Positions 23,151-34,797 of a stretch of 64,000 bases of DNA are shown one piece after another. The stretch comes from Celoporthe dispersa (Eukaryota > Ascomycota > Sordariomycetes > Diaporthales > Cryphonectriaceae): the NCBI GenBank assembly GCA_016584495.1, contig WAID01000005.1:1178501-1242500 (forward strand). The letters run 5' to 3'. Under the pieces are notes generated by a model that worked only from the letters and a program-made list of their open reading frames with translations, was not told where the DNA came from and ran no database searches. Position 1 is the first letter of the stretch. Every line of letters begins with the position of its first letter. Both the position numbers and the translations under genes were made by a program.

Positions 23151-24585
23151 TCTGATGAGTAAACCTTGGTCGGTATGTAGGTTGAGCTGCCCCAGGCGTG
23201 AGTATTGATGTGTAGATATCGCACGTGTGTGTGGTGGCGGCCGCGTTTTCACATGTAAATTGGAAGTGCCTCTGGTAAGAAATTTCGATGTGAGTTTGCG
23301 GCGTACGTGATTACCTAAGCTACTGCACCTACAGGGGTGGAGGAGGGGTGCTACCACTGAAGTGTCTTACAGCCGAGCCGCTGCACGACCTCCAAAAATT
23401 CCCCAGACCAACCAGCTTTCCGACCCCCTGTCAAACGCTGTCCTGCTCCAGCATTCCTCCCAGGAGACTTGGAAGACTTGATACCAAAGAAAAAAAGAAG
23501 AGAAAAGGACGCCCTCGTCTGGTGACCATTCTTTTCGCCCGCAGTTTTCTCGCGACGACCGAGTCGGCGCTGGGCCGAGACGCTTAACGCCTTTCAACGC
23601 CGGGCGGAAATCTCGTCGACCGAGGCCGGCGGCCAGAAGTCGAGGTCCGCAGGGCCCACAGACAGCTTCGATTGATCCAAAAACAGCGCGGCTCCTTGCT
23701 CCACAGCCCGCAGAGTCTGGGTCTGGGGCTAGGGGCTGGGGCTCCTTGGCCCCCCTACACTGGATGGAACGCTCATGTCGCGAACGGCCTGGTCTGCAGG
23801 GCCAGCGAAATTTTTCTGGTCATTATCTTGCCGCGTTGCAGTGCTGGTGGCCTCCTCTCCTCATCCGTGAGCTCGACTGCTGGGCCTGTGCACTGGCCGC
23901 AGATGGCTGTCGAGCCCTTCTGGCTATGAATACGTGGCAACTCTTCACCAAATCTATGTCCCAAGGCTATCATCAACAGAGGGTGGTGGTTGGACGAAGC
24001 TGTGACCAGCCAGCCAGTCACGGGCGCCTGAATCAGCGCCGCTGCAAAGTTGCTCATGGAGCTTGGGCCGCATCCCGGATGAAAGGACATCGGCCCCACG
24101 GCTGAAGCCGGTAGCGCAGCAACCGACGTGAGCCGCTGTCTCCGGAACAATTTTCTACACGAGTCATTTCGTGTGGCTGAATGCTATGCGGAATGCCCTC
24201 GTAGAAGCTGTGTCTGGTGACAGGATGAGAGTGAGCGTCGTTGCTATAAAGAGACATAGGAGGCAAATTCCCTAGATGATTCAGACGTGACTCCCCTACG
24301 ACGACACGCGACAACGGGCAGCTGGGACGAGGCCACTATTGAATACGCAGTAGCAGTCTAAGTTTGATGCCATACTCACACCCCCTAAGACGGCACGTAC
24401 GGTCAGAATGTGGGAATTATACGAATAAAAAAAAAGAGATATAAACAAAGGTTTGTCGGCCACACGGAAGATAGCAGATTCCAACACATGCTCTGTACAT
24501 ACCGTAACTACGATGACGCAATGCTGCACATGTAATTCTATCGACCACGCACATCCGGCGTCCAGTCAGATACAAAGGAGGCCTC

Positions 24586-24616
<31 letters not shown>

Positions 24617-25272
24617 AAAGGAAAGAAGAAGAAGAAAAAGACAGCTGAGCCATTGCTACCGCCTCAACTCGAGATCAGACTGCCGTCAATCCGCTGCTGC
24701 CCGTGTAATGCAGGGTGGTGAGGCTGTCGTCGTGTTTTTTATATCCGGTCGAAAATACGTGCCATCCCTGCCGTATCGGTGCAGCCATGCATCCCTGTGA
24801 CGTTGTTCGACACGGTTTGCCTCCAAATCTTTATAATTCGCGCAGCGTGATTGGCCGATCCGGCAATAATGTGGGAAGAATGGAGCCTGTTACCCTCGGT
24901 GCAGAGGTGGAGCAGGGGGCCGTTCAAGCAGCTTGTGTGAGGTGCTTAGCGCAGGAAATGCCACGGGTCGCAGGTGTTGCGACCGAGGGAAAGGAACAAG
25001 GAATCCAGGCTCTTTTTCACTCGTGGCTGCTATCTAAAACCTCGTCGCTCCTCCTCTCCCTCTCACACTTTTCCACCTTTCCTAACCTCCACCCTCAACC
25101 TCGCCTGCTCCTCTCAATTTTTTCTTCCCCCTTCCCACCTCGCTCCTAACCTGTGGTGGTAATCCCATGCCTCTTTACCTTCCCTGAGAGCTCCGTTTGT
25201 GTGACCTCTCCAGCTCTCCACTCCAACCACAGCTTCCAAAGAAAGAAAAAAAAAAGAGACGCAGCCTCCACG
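23151..25272. other. Divergent intergenic region between BUD20 and aconitase
   Basis: No gene is supported. The part next to aconitase (25030-25150) is C/T-rich, as in highly expressed fungal promoters. A (GA)n array lies at 24586-24618. The middle (23600-24500) has mixed composition and only short meaningless frames. Confidence 0.5.
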
Positions 25273-28084
25273 ATGTTGGCATCTCGTCAGGTTCTGGGCA
25301 GCGTCGCCCGGAGCCGTGCCGCCGCCGGCCTGCCCCTGCGGCGCACCATGGCCACCGTCACAGATTCCCCCCTCGACCGCAAGGTGAGTGTTGCTCCTCT
25401 GTATCGCCAGCCAGGCTGGGACCTCGGCGCCCCGCCGTGCGTTGCGTATACCTCGCAACCAGCTGTTGCTGATGTCAAGCGGTACATAGGTCAGGCAAAA
25501 CAACTGGGAGGAGGGCAACTTCATCAACTACAAGAAGATGTCCGAGAACCTTGCCATCGTCCGCTCGAGACTCAACCGCCCCCCTCACATACGGCGAGAA
25601 GATCCTGTACTCCCACCTGGACGACCCAGAAGGCCAAGACATCCAGCGCGGCACCTCCTACCTCAAGCTGCGTCCTGACCGCGTCGCCTGCCAGGATGCC
25701 ACCGCCCAGATGGCTATCCTGCAGTTCATGTCCGCCGGCATGCCCCAGGTCGCAAACCCCAGCACCGTCCACTGTGACCACCTGATCGAGGCCCAGGTGG
25801 GCAACGAGAAGGATCTGGCCCGCGCCGTGAGCATCAACAAGGAGGTCTACAACTTCCTCTCGTCCGCCTGCGCAAAGTACAACATTGGTTTCTGGAAGCC
25901 CGGCTCTGGTATCATTCACCAGATCCTGCTCGAGAACTACGCCTTCCCCGGCGGTCTGCTCATTGGCACCGACTCCCACACCCCCAACGCTGGTGGTCTC
26001 GGCATGTGCGCTATCGGTGTCGGTGGTGCCGACGCCGTCGATGTCATGGCCAACCTGCCCTGGGAGCTCAAGGCCCCCAAGTTCATCGGTGTCAAGCTGA
26101 CCGGCCAGATGTCCGGCTGGACCTCGGCAAAGGACATTATCCTCAAGGTCGCGGGAATTCTCACCGTCAAAGGCGGCACGGGCGCAATCGTTGATTACCA
26201 GTAAAGTCTTCCCTCCCTTGTAATGTTTTCCCTTGCGCAGGAAAAACATTCTTTCTCAAAGTCACTTTACTAACTTGGAACAGTGGCAAGTATCCCCCTC
26301 TTCTTCGGACCTTTCTCGACATGACCGATTGAGCCAAATAGATTTCCTCGTGGCTGCCTGGCGTCCAACCCGTCTCGAAACTTTTCTATATTGATGTACA
26401 GTATCACTAATCTTTCTTGGTATTCTAGGACCCGGTGTCGACAGCATTTCAGCAACGGGCATGGGAACAATTTGCAATATGGGGTGGGTGATGCCAGTCC
26501 GAAGTCCTTCTTGATGCTCGTGCTAATCTGGCTGTAGTGCTGAGATTGGAGCGACAACCTCTCTGTTCCCTTTCAACGAGAGCATGTACAAGTATCTGGA
26601 GGCTACCAAGCGCAAGGAGATTGGCGACTTTGCCCGGACTTATGCCAAGGAACTCCGCGAGGACGAGGGTGCCGAGTATGACCAGCTGATCGAGATCAAC
26701 CTGTCCGAGCTCGAGCCTCACATCAACGGCCCCTTCACTCCCGATCTGGCCACGCCCATTTCCAAGTTCAGCCAGGCTGTCAAGGACAACGGCTGGCCCG
26801 AGGAGCTCAAGGTCGGCCTCATCGGCTCCTGCACCAACTCCTCGTACGAAGACATGTCCCGCGCTGCCGCGATCGCCCGTGACGCCCTCGACCACGGTCT
26901 CAAGTCCAAGGCTATCTTCACTGTCACCCCTGGCTCCGAGCAGATCCGTGCTACCATTGCTCGCGACGGTCAGCTCGAGACCTTCGAGGAGTACGGCGGC
27001 ATCGTCCTTGCCAATGCTTGTGGCCCCTGCATTGGACAGTGGGACCGTCGCGATGTTGAGAAGGGCACAGCCAACTCCATCGTCTCGTCCTACAACCGCA
27101 ACTTTACTGGCCGGAACGACGGCAACCCCGCCACCCACTCCTTCGTCACCTCCCCTGACCTGGTCGTCGCCATGACCGTCGCCGGATCCCTGCACTTCAA
27201 CCCGCTGACCGACACCCTGAAGGACAAGGACGGCAAGGAGTTCATGCTGAAGCCTCCTACTGGTGATGGCCTCCCGACCCGGGGCTACGACCCAGGCATG
27301 GACACCTACCAGGCACCTCCCAAGGACCGTGCCTCCGTCGAGGTTCAGGTCGCACCTACTTCCGACCGCCTCCAGGTGCTGTCGCCTTTTAATGCCTGGG
27401 ATGGCAAGGATGCTACCGACCTTCCTATCCTCATCAAGACCCAGGGCAAGACCACCACCGATCACATCTCCATGGCCGGCCCCTGGCTGAAGTACCGCGG
27501 TCACTTGGACAACATCTCCAACAACATGCTGATCGGTGCCATCAACGCTGCCAACGGAGAGGCCAACAAGGTTTGCAACCAGACCAACGGCGAGTGGGAT
27601 GCCGTTCCTGCCGTTGCCCGTGACTACAAGGCCAAGGGCATCCGGTGGGTTGTCATTGGTGACTGGAACTACGGTGAGGGTTCTTCGCGTGAGCACGCTG
27701 CTCTTGAGCCCCGCCACCTCGGTGGCCTTGCTATCATCACCCGATCCTTCGCTCGTATCCACGAGACCAACCTGAAGAAGCAGGGCATGCTGCCCCTGAC
27801 CTTCTCTGACCCCGCCGACTACGACAAGGTTCCCACGGATGCCAAGGTATGATCTTTATATCCGGGCACACTGCCCCGCAGACCATAGTAACCTTTACTG
27901 ACGCCACGCACAGGTCGACATCAAGGCCACCGAGCTCGAGCCCGGCAAGCCCATCACTATGGTCGTCAAGCCCAAGGACGGCAAGCCTTTCGAGATCAAG
28001 CTGTCACACACGTTCAACGCCGGCCAGATCGAGTGGTTCAAGAACGGCAGCGCTCTGAACACGATGGCCAAGAACAACAAATAA
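25273..28084 (+). CDS. ACO1: Aconitate hydratase, mitochondrial (with a 2-nt exon and one indel)
   Basis: TCA-cycle enzyme converting citrate to isocitrate with a [4Fe-4S] cluster, in the mitochondrial matrix. An N-terminal presequence (MLASRQVLGSVARSR) precedes NNWEEGNFINYKKMSENL. Signatures include DSHTPNAGGLGMCAIGVGGAD, GSCTNSSYEDMSRAA and VLANACGPCIGQW (cluster cysteines), and the C-terminal swivel domain with GDWNYGEGSSREHAALEPRHLG. Introns are 25384-25489, 26201-26283, 26286-26428, 26484-26537 and 27847-27913. Bases 26284-26285 form a two-nucleotide exon needed to encode Tyr-His-Gly-Pro-Gly, and the next intron has a GC donor. A run of six C at 25579-25584 is one too long. The minus-strand frame 26449-27762 is a shadow. 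Confidence 0.97.
26284..26285 (+). other. Predicted two-nucleotide exon of the aconitase gene
   Basis: TG lies between an acceptor AACAG, 8 nt after a TACTAAC branch site, and a GCAAGT donor. Including exactly these two bases converts an otherwise out-of-frame junction into Asp-Tyr-His-Gly-Pro-Gly, the conserved aconitase sequence. Confidence 0.8.
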
Positions 28085-28941
28085 AGCACCAGCGAAACTT
28101 ACCTCCAGAGAGGAGACTGCGTTACGACAGCCTATGAAAACCAGGTCAAGATAGACCGAGAGAGAGTGTGTGTGTGTCAGGGAGAAAGAGCAGGCGTGGG
28201 AAGGCAGCATGGAGGACATTCAGGAAAACAAAGTCGCCGGAGCATACAATACCAACAAACTCAGTAATTGGCTTGCTCCTGGCGGAAGTAGTGGAATGGG
28301 CAACGGCAAGGAAGCTCATGTGTGTTTTTTTGGACCTTTATATCACCCCGGATAGGCAACGTCAATTCCCTAGCTTGTACAATTGAACTTTTTTTTAAAC
28401 CGTTACCTTGCGGCTCACCATTTGTGAGCGACCTGAGCAGAGAGGGCGCATAAGCATGCAGGCTGCTTGACAACAGGTTACTTAGAGTTTCGTCTGGTAG
28501 GGACCTGTTCTGTCCCCCAGGTCGGTAGCCACTAGATCCTCTTGTAAAAAGATATTTTTGAAAGTTCTCAATCAACGAGAAAGAAAAGACGAAGAGGGAA
28601 TCAAAAATGTTTCGAGCCACCAGGAGCCATCCCGCGTGCAAGTGTGTGCTGAGAGAGTGCAGGGGCCCTCGCCCTAAAAGTCAGCGTACTCGAGACCCTG
28701 GCCTCTTGGCCCGCGGCCCCTGCCAGGCGAACCATTGGCCCCAGAACGACGACCTCATCGACCAAAAGTGACGAGCAGGGTCTCGCAACAGATATCACTG
28801 ACGTCGTCCGCCCGTCTTGGTGTTCCCAAGCTCTCCTCCCGCTCCTCCGACTCCCTCTCGAGCTCCGTCACCGGCCCTTGCATGAATGCTGCCCGGCCCA
28901 GACTCCCCGGTTTGCAGCGATTGTCAAGGTTGCGAGGAGCC
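28085..28941. other. Intergenic region downstream of aconitase
   Basis: Holds the aconitase 3' region, with a short GA/GT tract at 28160-28182, and the leader of the HAD-like gene. No separate gene is visible. Confidence 0.5.
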
Positions 28942-30822
28942 ATGCAGCAGCCATCCTACGCCGGCGCACTGTCGCAGCAGCAGCAGCAGCAGCAGCAGCA
29001 ACAACACAGCGCCGCCAATGGCAACGGCAGTGGCCACCAGATGCCTCTGACCCCGACCGCGATGAGCAGATGGTCCGTCGCGTCGAAGCAGCTCCCCCCG
29101 TGGACCAGATCAGGGCCTTACACGTCTACGACTTCGACAACACCCGTGAGAATCACCATACACCTCTCTGCCTTGCTTCTCTTCTTGTCCTTGGCGATCA
29201 GATACAAGACCGCGGCCCCTGCTGACCTAGTTGCTCTCGCATACCGCAGTCTTCAAGACCCCCTCCCCAACGTCAAGCTCTGGAACGGCTCGACGATCGG
29301 TCTGCTCTCCAACGCGGACATCTTCGCGAACGGCGGCTGGTGGCACGACTCGCGCATCCTGGCGGCGACGGGCGAAGGGCTCGCAAAGGAAGAGCAGCGG
29401 GCGTGGGAAGGATGGTGGAACGAGAAGGTCGTGGAGCTGGTGCAGCTGAGCAACAGGCAGAAGGATGCGCTGTGCGTGCTGCTCACGGGGCGCTCCGAGG
29501 CGGGCTTCGGCGAGCTCATCAAGAGGATCGTGGCATCCCGGGGCCTGGAGTTCCACATGGTCTCGCTCAAGCCCGCCGTCGGCCCCGGCGGAGAGCGCTT
29601 CACCAGCACCATGAACTTCAAGCAGGTCTTCCTGCGCACACTGATGGAGACGTACAAGGAGGCGGAGGAGATACGCATCTACGAGGACCGGCCCAAGCAC
29701 ACCAAGGGCTTCCGGGATTTCCTGCACAGCTACAACATGGCGCAGCGTGGGCCGAACGCGGTGAGGGGCACCATCTCCGCGGAGGTGATACAGGTCGCAG
29801 ACATGTCCACGAGCCTCAACCCTGTCGTGGAGATTGCAGAGATACAACACATCATAAACGACCACAATGAGGCAGTAGCGAACCGGACGTTCCGTGGAGA
29901 GAGGCTGATGATCAAGAAGACGGTCTTCTTCACCGGGTACATGATCAGTCCGGCAGACACCAAGCGTCTCCTCACCCTCGCGCCGATACCAGCAGGAGTA
30001 CAGGAGACCGATCTCAAGTACCACGGGAACAACATCATGATCTGTCCTCGCCCTTGCTCCGCCTCCATCCTTGAGAAGGTCGGCGGCATGGGCGCCAAGA
30101 TGCGCTGGGCCGTTACGGGCGTCGCCTGTCTCGACAGGAACATCTGGGCCGCGTGCCTTCGTCCAGTCCCCGACGGCGCGCGCTTCCACACCGAGAACCC
30201 CTCTCCACTAGTGGTCCTCGCGCTCAGGAAAGGCGCCAAGCCGATCGACGCGGCCAAGATCAAGAACTGGCAGCCCGTCCCGCCCGACAAGGCCTTCGAG
30301 TTCGATACGACGGTCGGCGAGAAGGTCCTGCTGCGCATCGAGCCCGACCACCCGGGCGAGAATTCGTACGAGAGTTTGTTCCCGCACAAGGGCACGGGCA
30401 AGCGAAAGCACGCCGGTGGTGATGACTCTCCAGCGCGCCGTGGCGACCGCGGCGGGCACAACACTTCACGGGGCAACAACTCCTTCGGTGGCAGGGGTCG
30501 CGCCGGGTTCAATAACTACCGTGGTGGCGGCGGTGGCGGCAGTAACAGTGGTGGATTCCGTGGCGGGTCCAAGGGTGGCAACCGTGGCGGACCGCGTGCC
30601 GGTCGGGGAGGGGCCCGAGGCGGAAGGGGAGGAGGTGCACGACACTACCACTCCCTCGACGACGTCGGCAAAGGAGAGTTCGTCAATGGCGCATCGCCTG
30701 CTATGTACGATGACGCGCCTGGTGGCGGACAGTGGGCGTCGTCGTTCAACTCGACCCGATCAAATGGAGCCGGCGCCGGCAACAACAACAGTGGGAGTGG
30801 TGGTGTGGAGCAGTTCTACTAG
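28942..30822 (+). CDS. HAD_SAK (Swiss-army-knife RNA-repair-like) domain protein with C-terminal RGG tail; two indels
   Basis: Predicted phosphatase-type HAD domain found in fungal proteins named after RNA-repair fusions. The actual substrate is not known. The start MQQPSYAGALSQ precedes a poly-Gln run (CAG repeat 28976-29000). Then come SRWSVASKQLPP and LHVYDFDNT (the HAD DxD-like nucleophile motif), followed after an intron (29146-29249) by LPNVKLWNG, GGWWHDSRILAATGEG, VLLTGRSEAGFGELIKRI and IRIYEDRPKHTKGFRDF. The last about 110 residues are Gly/Arg-rich (FRGGSKGGNRGG and similar), suggesting RNA binding. C runs at 29094-29099 and 29259-29263 each appear one base short. The frame is otherwise continuous to 30822. 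Confidence 0.88.
   Translation: MQQPSYAGALSQQQQQQQQQQHSAANGNGSGHQMPLTPTAMSRWSVASKQLPPWTRSGPYTSTTSTTPVRITIHLSALLLFLSLAIRYKTAAPADLVALAYRSLQDPLPNVKLWNGSTIGLLSNADIFANGGWWHDSRILAATGEGLAKEEQRAWEGWWNEKVVELVQLSNRQKDALCVLLTGRSEAGFGELIKRIVASRGLEFHMVSLKPAVGPGGERFTSTMNFKQVFLRTLMETYKEAEEIRIYEDRPKHTKGFRDFLHSYNMAQRGPNAVRGTISAEVIQVADMSTSLNPVVEIAEIQHIINDHNEAVANRTFRGERLMIKKTVFFTGYMISPADTKRLLTLAPIPAGVQETDLKYHGNNIMICPRPCSASILEKVGGMGAKMRWAVTGVACLDRNIWAACLRPVPDGARFHTENPSPLVVLALRKGAKPIDAAKIKNWQPVPPDKAFEFDTTVGEKVLLRIEPDHPGENSYESLFPHKGTGKRKHAGGDDSPARRGDRGGHNTSRGNNSFGGRGRAGFNNYRGGGGGGSNSGGFRGGSKGGNRGGPRAGRGGARGGRGGGARHYHSLDDVGKGEFVNGASPAMYDDAPGGGQWASSFNSTRSNGAGAGNNNSGSGGVEQFY
28976..29000 (+). repeat. CAG/CAA repeat coding for polyglutamine
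   Basis: Ten to eleven consecutive Gln codons near the N-terminus of the HAD_SAK gene, a likely length-variable site. Confidence 0.9.
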
Positions 30823-32214
30823 AAGAAGCACACTACAGCCACACAGTTGACGACCACAGACGCCACGGCCTTACAGCTGGACAGTGCTCAGCTCACACAG
30901 GCCCAGGACCAGACGCCACCCCTGCCAGGCTCAGAGGGGTCGAAACAGGTTGCACTTGCACGCGTGCACATAGTCACCGACAAAGTCTTTGGCATCTCGG
31001 TGGGAGCCGGCTCTAGAAGCAGCGCGAATACGCAGCAGGGGACGGCCGATATGGTCGCTAGGCCTGGCACCGCCGCGCAGAAGACAAGTACAGAGATCGT
31101 CATGGTCGATGCGGGCTTGGCGTCCAACGAGGACCCTTTCTCCCGATTCGTCCTCAAGCGTCGCGGTGACTAGCAAGGCGATACCAGCCAGGGAACAAGC
31201 GGAACTTTGCAATTCTCGAAAGAGGAGCGAGACGGTTCCCCTGTATCTCGCACGCCTAGCGCCTTTGGAAAGAAAAAAAAACACGGCCTTGCCATGTAAG
31301 AATGTTGTATGATACGACCGACGAGGAGCAGAGCTGAGCCAGGCTGAGAGATCCTTCTCTGAGGCGACAGGCCATGAGTTTTACGGATTCTAACCTGTAT
31401 CCTTTACTCACCCTACACTTTTTTACGCGGTTGGTTTTTTCTTCTTCTTTTGTCTTTCCTCTCGCTCTTTCTGATGTTGGTCGGCATAGAAGGAGAAGAT
31501 GAATGAGGCATCACTGTACTCAGGAGGCATTTTCCGGGGAGGTCCACCGCTACTATACATACACAGCCATCCGTCCATCCTGCCCATCCCACCTGGTTGT
31601 CAGACAGCACGAGGCGGAACGCAGGATGGACTGAGACAACCGACAGATGAAAGGCCAGGAGCTAGAGGTGAGGCGCGGGCTGTCGGAAACAGGAGACAGG
31701 CAGCACTCGGGTCGCTGGGAAGTGCGATGCATCATTTGGGGTGGATGATGGACTTTTTGTTGTGGTTCTTCACACATGCTTGGTAGTACAGTACTGTTGA
31801 TAGCTACGTCTCATCAACAAAAAAAAAGAAAAAGGAAAAAAAAAGGCTTATAATATAAAATCTGTGAGATATTAGATTGACGACGCTATTGCCATGGCAT
31901 ACTATTTCCATTTTGCCTGCTGGCTGCACGGTGGTAAGATCCTCGACGTAGAGGGGTTCACAGATCAAGCCTCGCCATCAGATTTTATTGAACTCTTACA
32001 TATATATATAATACTTATGAGAAAGAGCTTGACAATGTGTGTGGCTAAACGTTTGGGAAGTTTTCACATGCCCGGGTGAGGACGCTTCTCCAGAGACTTC
32101 TGCCCGACGCCATAAATCAGGAATATATCTACCTGTCTATATGAGTTTGTCACCTCGCTCCTGGTGGACGGCCGCCGGCAGCAGAGCGCCCCACACCTCC
32201 GACCGGCCTACGCT
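30823..32214. other. Convergent 3' intergenic region between the HAD_SAK gene and ThrRS
   Basis: No gene recognised. A 108-codon frame at 30847-31173 has no domain. A and AT-rich stretches near 31818-31862 and 31995-32012 are plausible polyadenylation context. Confidence 0.45.
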
Positions 32215-34797
32215 CTACTGCTCCTTCTTTTGCTGCACGGGCAGCTCCTTGGCCTCGGCCTTGCCCGCCGGGAAAGGGTTGTAGATGCCGTGGTCGTTCT
32301 TGAGCCTGACGAGCTTCTCGATGGCCTCGTCCAGCGCGAAGGGGGAGCCTCTTGACTGGGTGTCCGTGTCGTCTCTGTAGCGGATGTTGACCTGGCGGTT
32401 CTTCATCTCCTCGTCGCCGACAACTAAGGGGGGCAGATGTCAGTGTGTGGTGACCTTTCAAGATATATGACGGAGAAAGTGAACGGGGAGAAGAGGGGGG
32501 CCGGGGGGGGGGCTTACCAAACACAAAGTTGTACTGCGCCAACTGTGCCCTCCCTGATCTTCTTAGGCAGCGTCTCGCCCGAGAAGTCCACATCAATCCA
32601 CATGTCCTCCGCCCAGAAGATCCTCTTCACCTCCTCCGCGTAGTCATAGAAGCCCTTCCCGACGGGGATCACCATGATCTGTCTGGGGCTGAGCCAGAAG
32701 GGCCACTTGCCGCCGAAATGCTCGCACAGGATGCCCGTGAATCGCTCGATGGAGCCGGCCATGGCGCGGTGGATGACGACCGGCCTGGCGCAGCCTGTGG
32801 TCAGGGGCTTCTTCGTGGCACGAGGGGCCTCCTTCGCCGTGGAAGGTTCGGCCGCGACGGGCGTGGGGTCGGCCTTGGCCGCTGCGGCATCCTTCTCTTG
32901 CTTCTCGAGGGCCTTGGCCTGGGCACCCTCGGGGGTCATGTACTCGAGGGAGAAGTTCTCGGGCTGTACAAAGTCCAGCTGAGCGGTAGCACACTGCCAC
33001 TCACGGTTCAGGCTGTCCACGACCTTGATGTCGATCTTGGGCCCGTAGAAGGCACCGTCGCCGGGGTTCAGCTCCCACTTCATGCCGTTCTTCTTTGTGA
33101 ACTCGTCCAGGGATTCCTTCAGGGATGCCTCTGCCTTGTCCCAGGTCTCCAGCTCGCCCATGAAGCCCTCAGGCCTCGTGGAGAGATGCAGCTTGAACTT
33201 GAGGCCCAGGATCTTGTAGAACTCCTGCAGGAATTCGAAGATGTTGTCCATCTCCTGCTTGATCTGGTCTTGGCGGCAGAAAATGTGTGCGTCGTCCTGC
33301 TGAAATCTCCGTACACGGGTCAGTCCTGACAGCGCGCCGGAGGCCTCGTTCCGGTGCAGCACACCAAAATCTGCCAGGCGCAGGGGAAGTTCTCGGTGAG
33401 AGCGTTCTCGGTGGCCGAACATGACAAAGTGGGAGGGGCAGTTCATCGGCTTCAGGCCAAAGTCTACGTCGTCGATCTTCTGGATGAACATGTCATCCTT
33501 GTAATGTTGCCAATGTCCTGACTGCTTCCACAGATCCGCATTGAACAGGTTAGGGGTGATGACTTCCTCATAGCCTCTCTTGCGGTACTCCTTCTTCAGA
33601 TATGCCTGGATGCTGCCGTAGATACGGGCACCGTGAGGCAGCCAGAAGGCTGATCCAGGACTGACGGGGTCGAAGAAGAAAAGCTCTTGGTCCTTTCCGA
33701 TCTTGCGGTGGTCTCGCTTCGCAGCCTCCTCGAGCATCTTTTTATGCTCTGCCATCAGCTTCTTGTCGGGGAAACTGACGCCGTAGACACGCTGGAGGGA
33801 GTCGTTTTCCTGGTTGCCCAAGAAGTAACTGGCTGAGTTCTTGAGGATGGAGAAGGCTTCTATCCGTCCGGTGTCGGGCACGTGAGGTCCTCGGCAGAGA
33901 TCGATCAGCGGGCCGTTGCGGTACACGGTGGTGGAGGTCCCGTCAGGAATCTTGTCCTTGATGATGTGTTGCTACGGTACCGCCGGTCAGCAGACGTATG
34001 AGAGAAACCCCCAAACCCCCTCCTCCTTCCTCCCTTGAAAGCGGTCAGTCCCCTTACCTTGTATTTGTTGTACTTGAACATGTCGAGCAGCTCCTCCTTG
34101 GTCATAACCAGACGCTCAAACTTCTGCTTCTCCTTGGAAACCTTGGAAACGATCGTCTCGAGGGGCTTCCAGTCCGTCTCCTGGACAGCTGCTCCGTCGG
34201 GAAGGGCCATCTCGTAGTAGAATCCGGAGTCGATAGGGGGCTGCAAGAGATTTGGTCAGTGACCAGTCGGCTCTAGTATATACGCCCCAGACGATGGTGC
34301 GGGTGGCTTACTCCAATGCACAGGGAGCAGCCGAAGCGGCGCTCGCAGGCCTCACCCAGAACGTGTGCGGAGCTGTGCCAGAACACCATCTTGCCCTTGG
34401 GATCGTTGAAGTCCAGGAGCTCCAGCTTGCAGCTCGCCTCGAGGGGCCTGTCCAGGTCCCACAGCTTCTCGTCGTCCCCGTCTAGCCTCGCCACCACCGT
34501 CTTCTTGTACAGAGACTTGGAGATGGCGAGCGCGATCTCGCCAGGTGTCGTCTCCCACGAGGTGCCCTCCTTGACAGCACCGTCGGGCATGGTGATCTGG
34601 ATAGGCTCGCGGGGCTTCTTGGCGATCTCCTCATCCTGTCTGGCCTTCAGGCGGTCGAACAGGTCGAGGCGGTCCTGCAGGAAGGAGGGAGGAGGCTGCA
34701 TCTCGAGCGGTCCCGCGTCCTCGGCCTTGGGAGCGGCCTTCTTCTCCTTCTTGGCCTTCTGGGGCTTCGGTGCCGCTGGTGCTGCTGCGTCCGCCAT
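32215..34797 (-). CDS. THS1: Threonyl-tRNA synthetase, cytosolic (one indel)
   Basis: Class II synthetase charging tRNA-Thr. In order: a Lys/Ala-rich N-terminal extension, a TGS domain (ITMPDGAVKEGTSWETTPGEIA), the editing domain (HSSAHVLGEACE), the catalytic core with FNADLWKQSGHWQHYKDDMF, LKPMNCPSHFVMF, motif 2 (RVRRFQQDDAHIFC) and motif 3 (HRAMAGSIERFTGIL), then the anticodon-binding domain (RQIMVIPVGKGFYDYA, MKNRQVNIRYRDD). Introns are 34241-34311, 33972-34057 and 32424-32517. An insertion of about 45 residues rich in Ala, Lys and Pro (from about 32820 to 32930) interrupts the catalytic domain before PVVIHRAMAG. A C run at 32548-32550 is one base long. Correcting it gives KKIREAQLAQYNFVF. 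A TGAGTCA element lies 114 bp upstream. Confidence 0.96.

Noticed and set aside
26449..27762. 437-codon minus-strand frame
   Set aside because: Mirror of the aconitase exon with no domain of its own.
29227..30189. 320-codon minus-strand frame
   Set aside because: Antisense to the HAD_SAK coding region.
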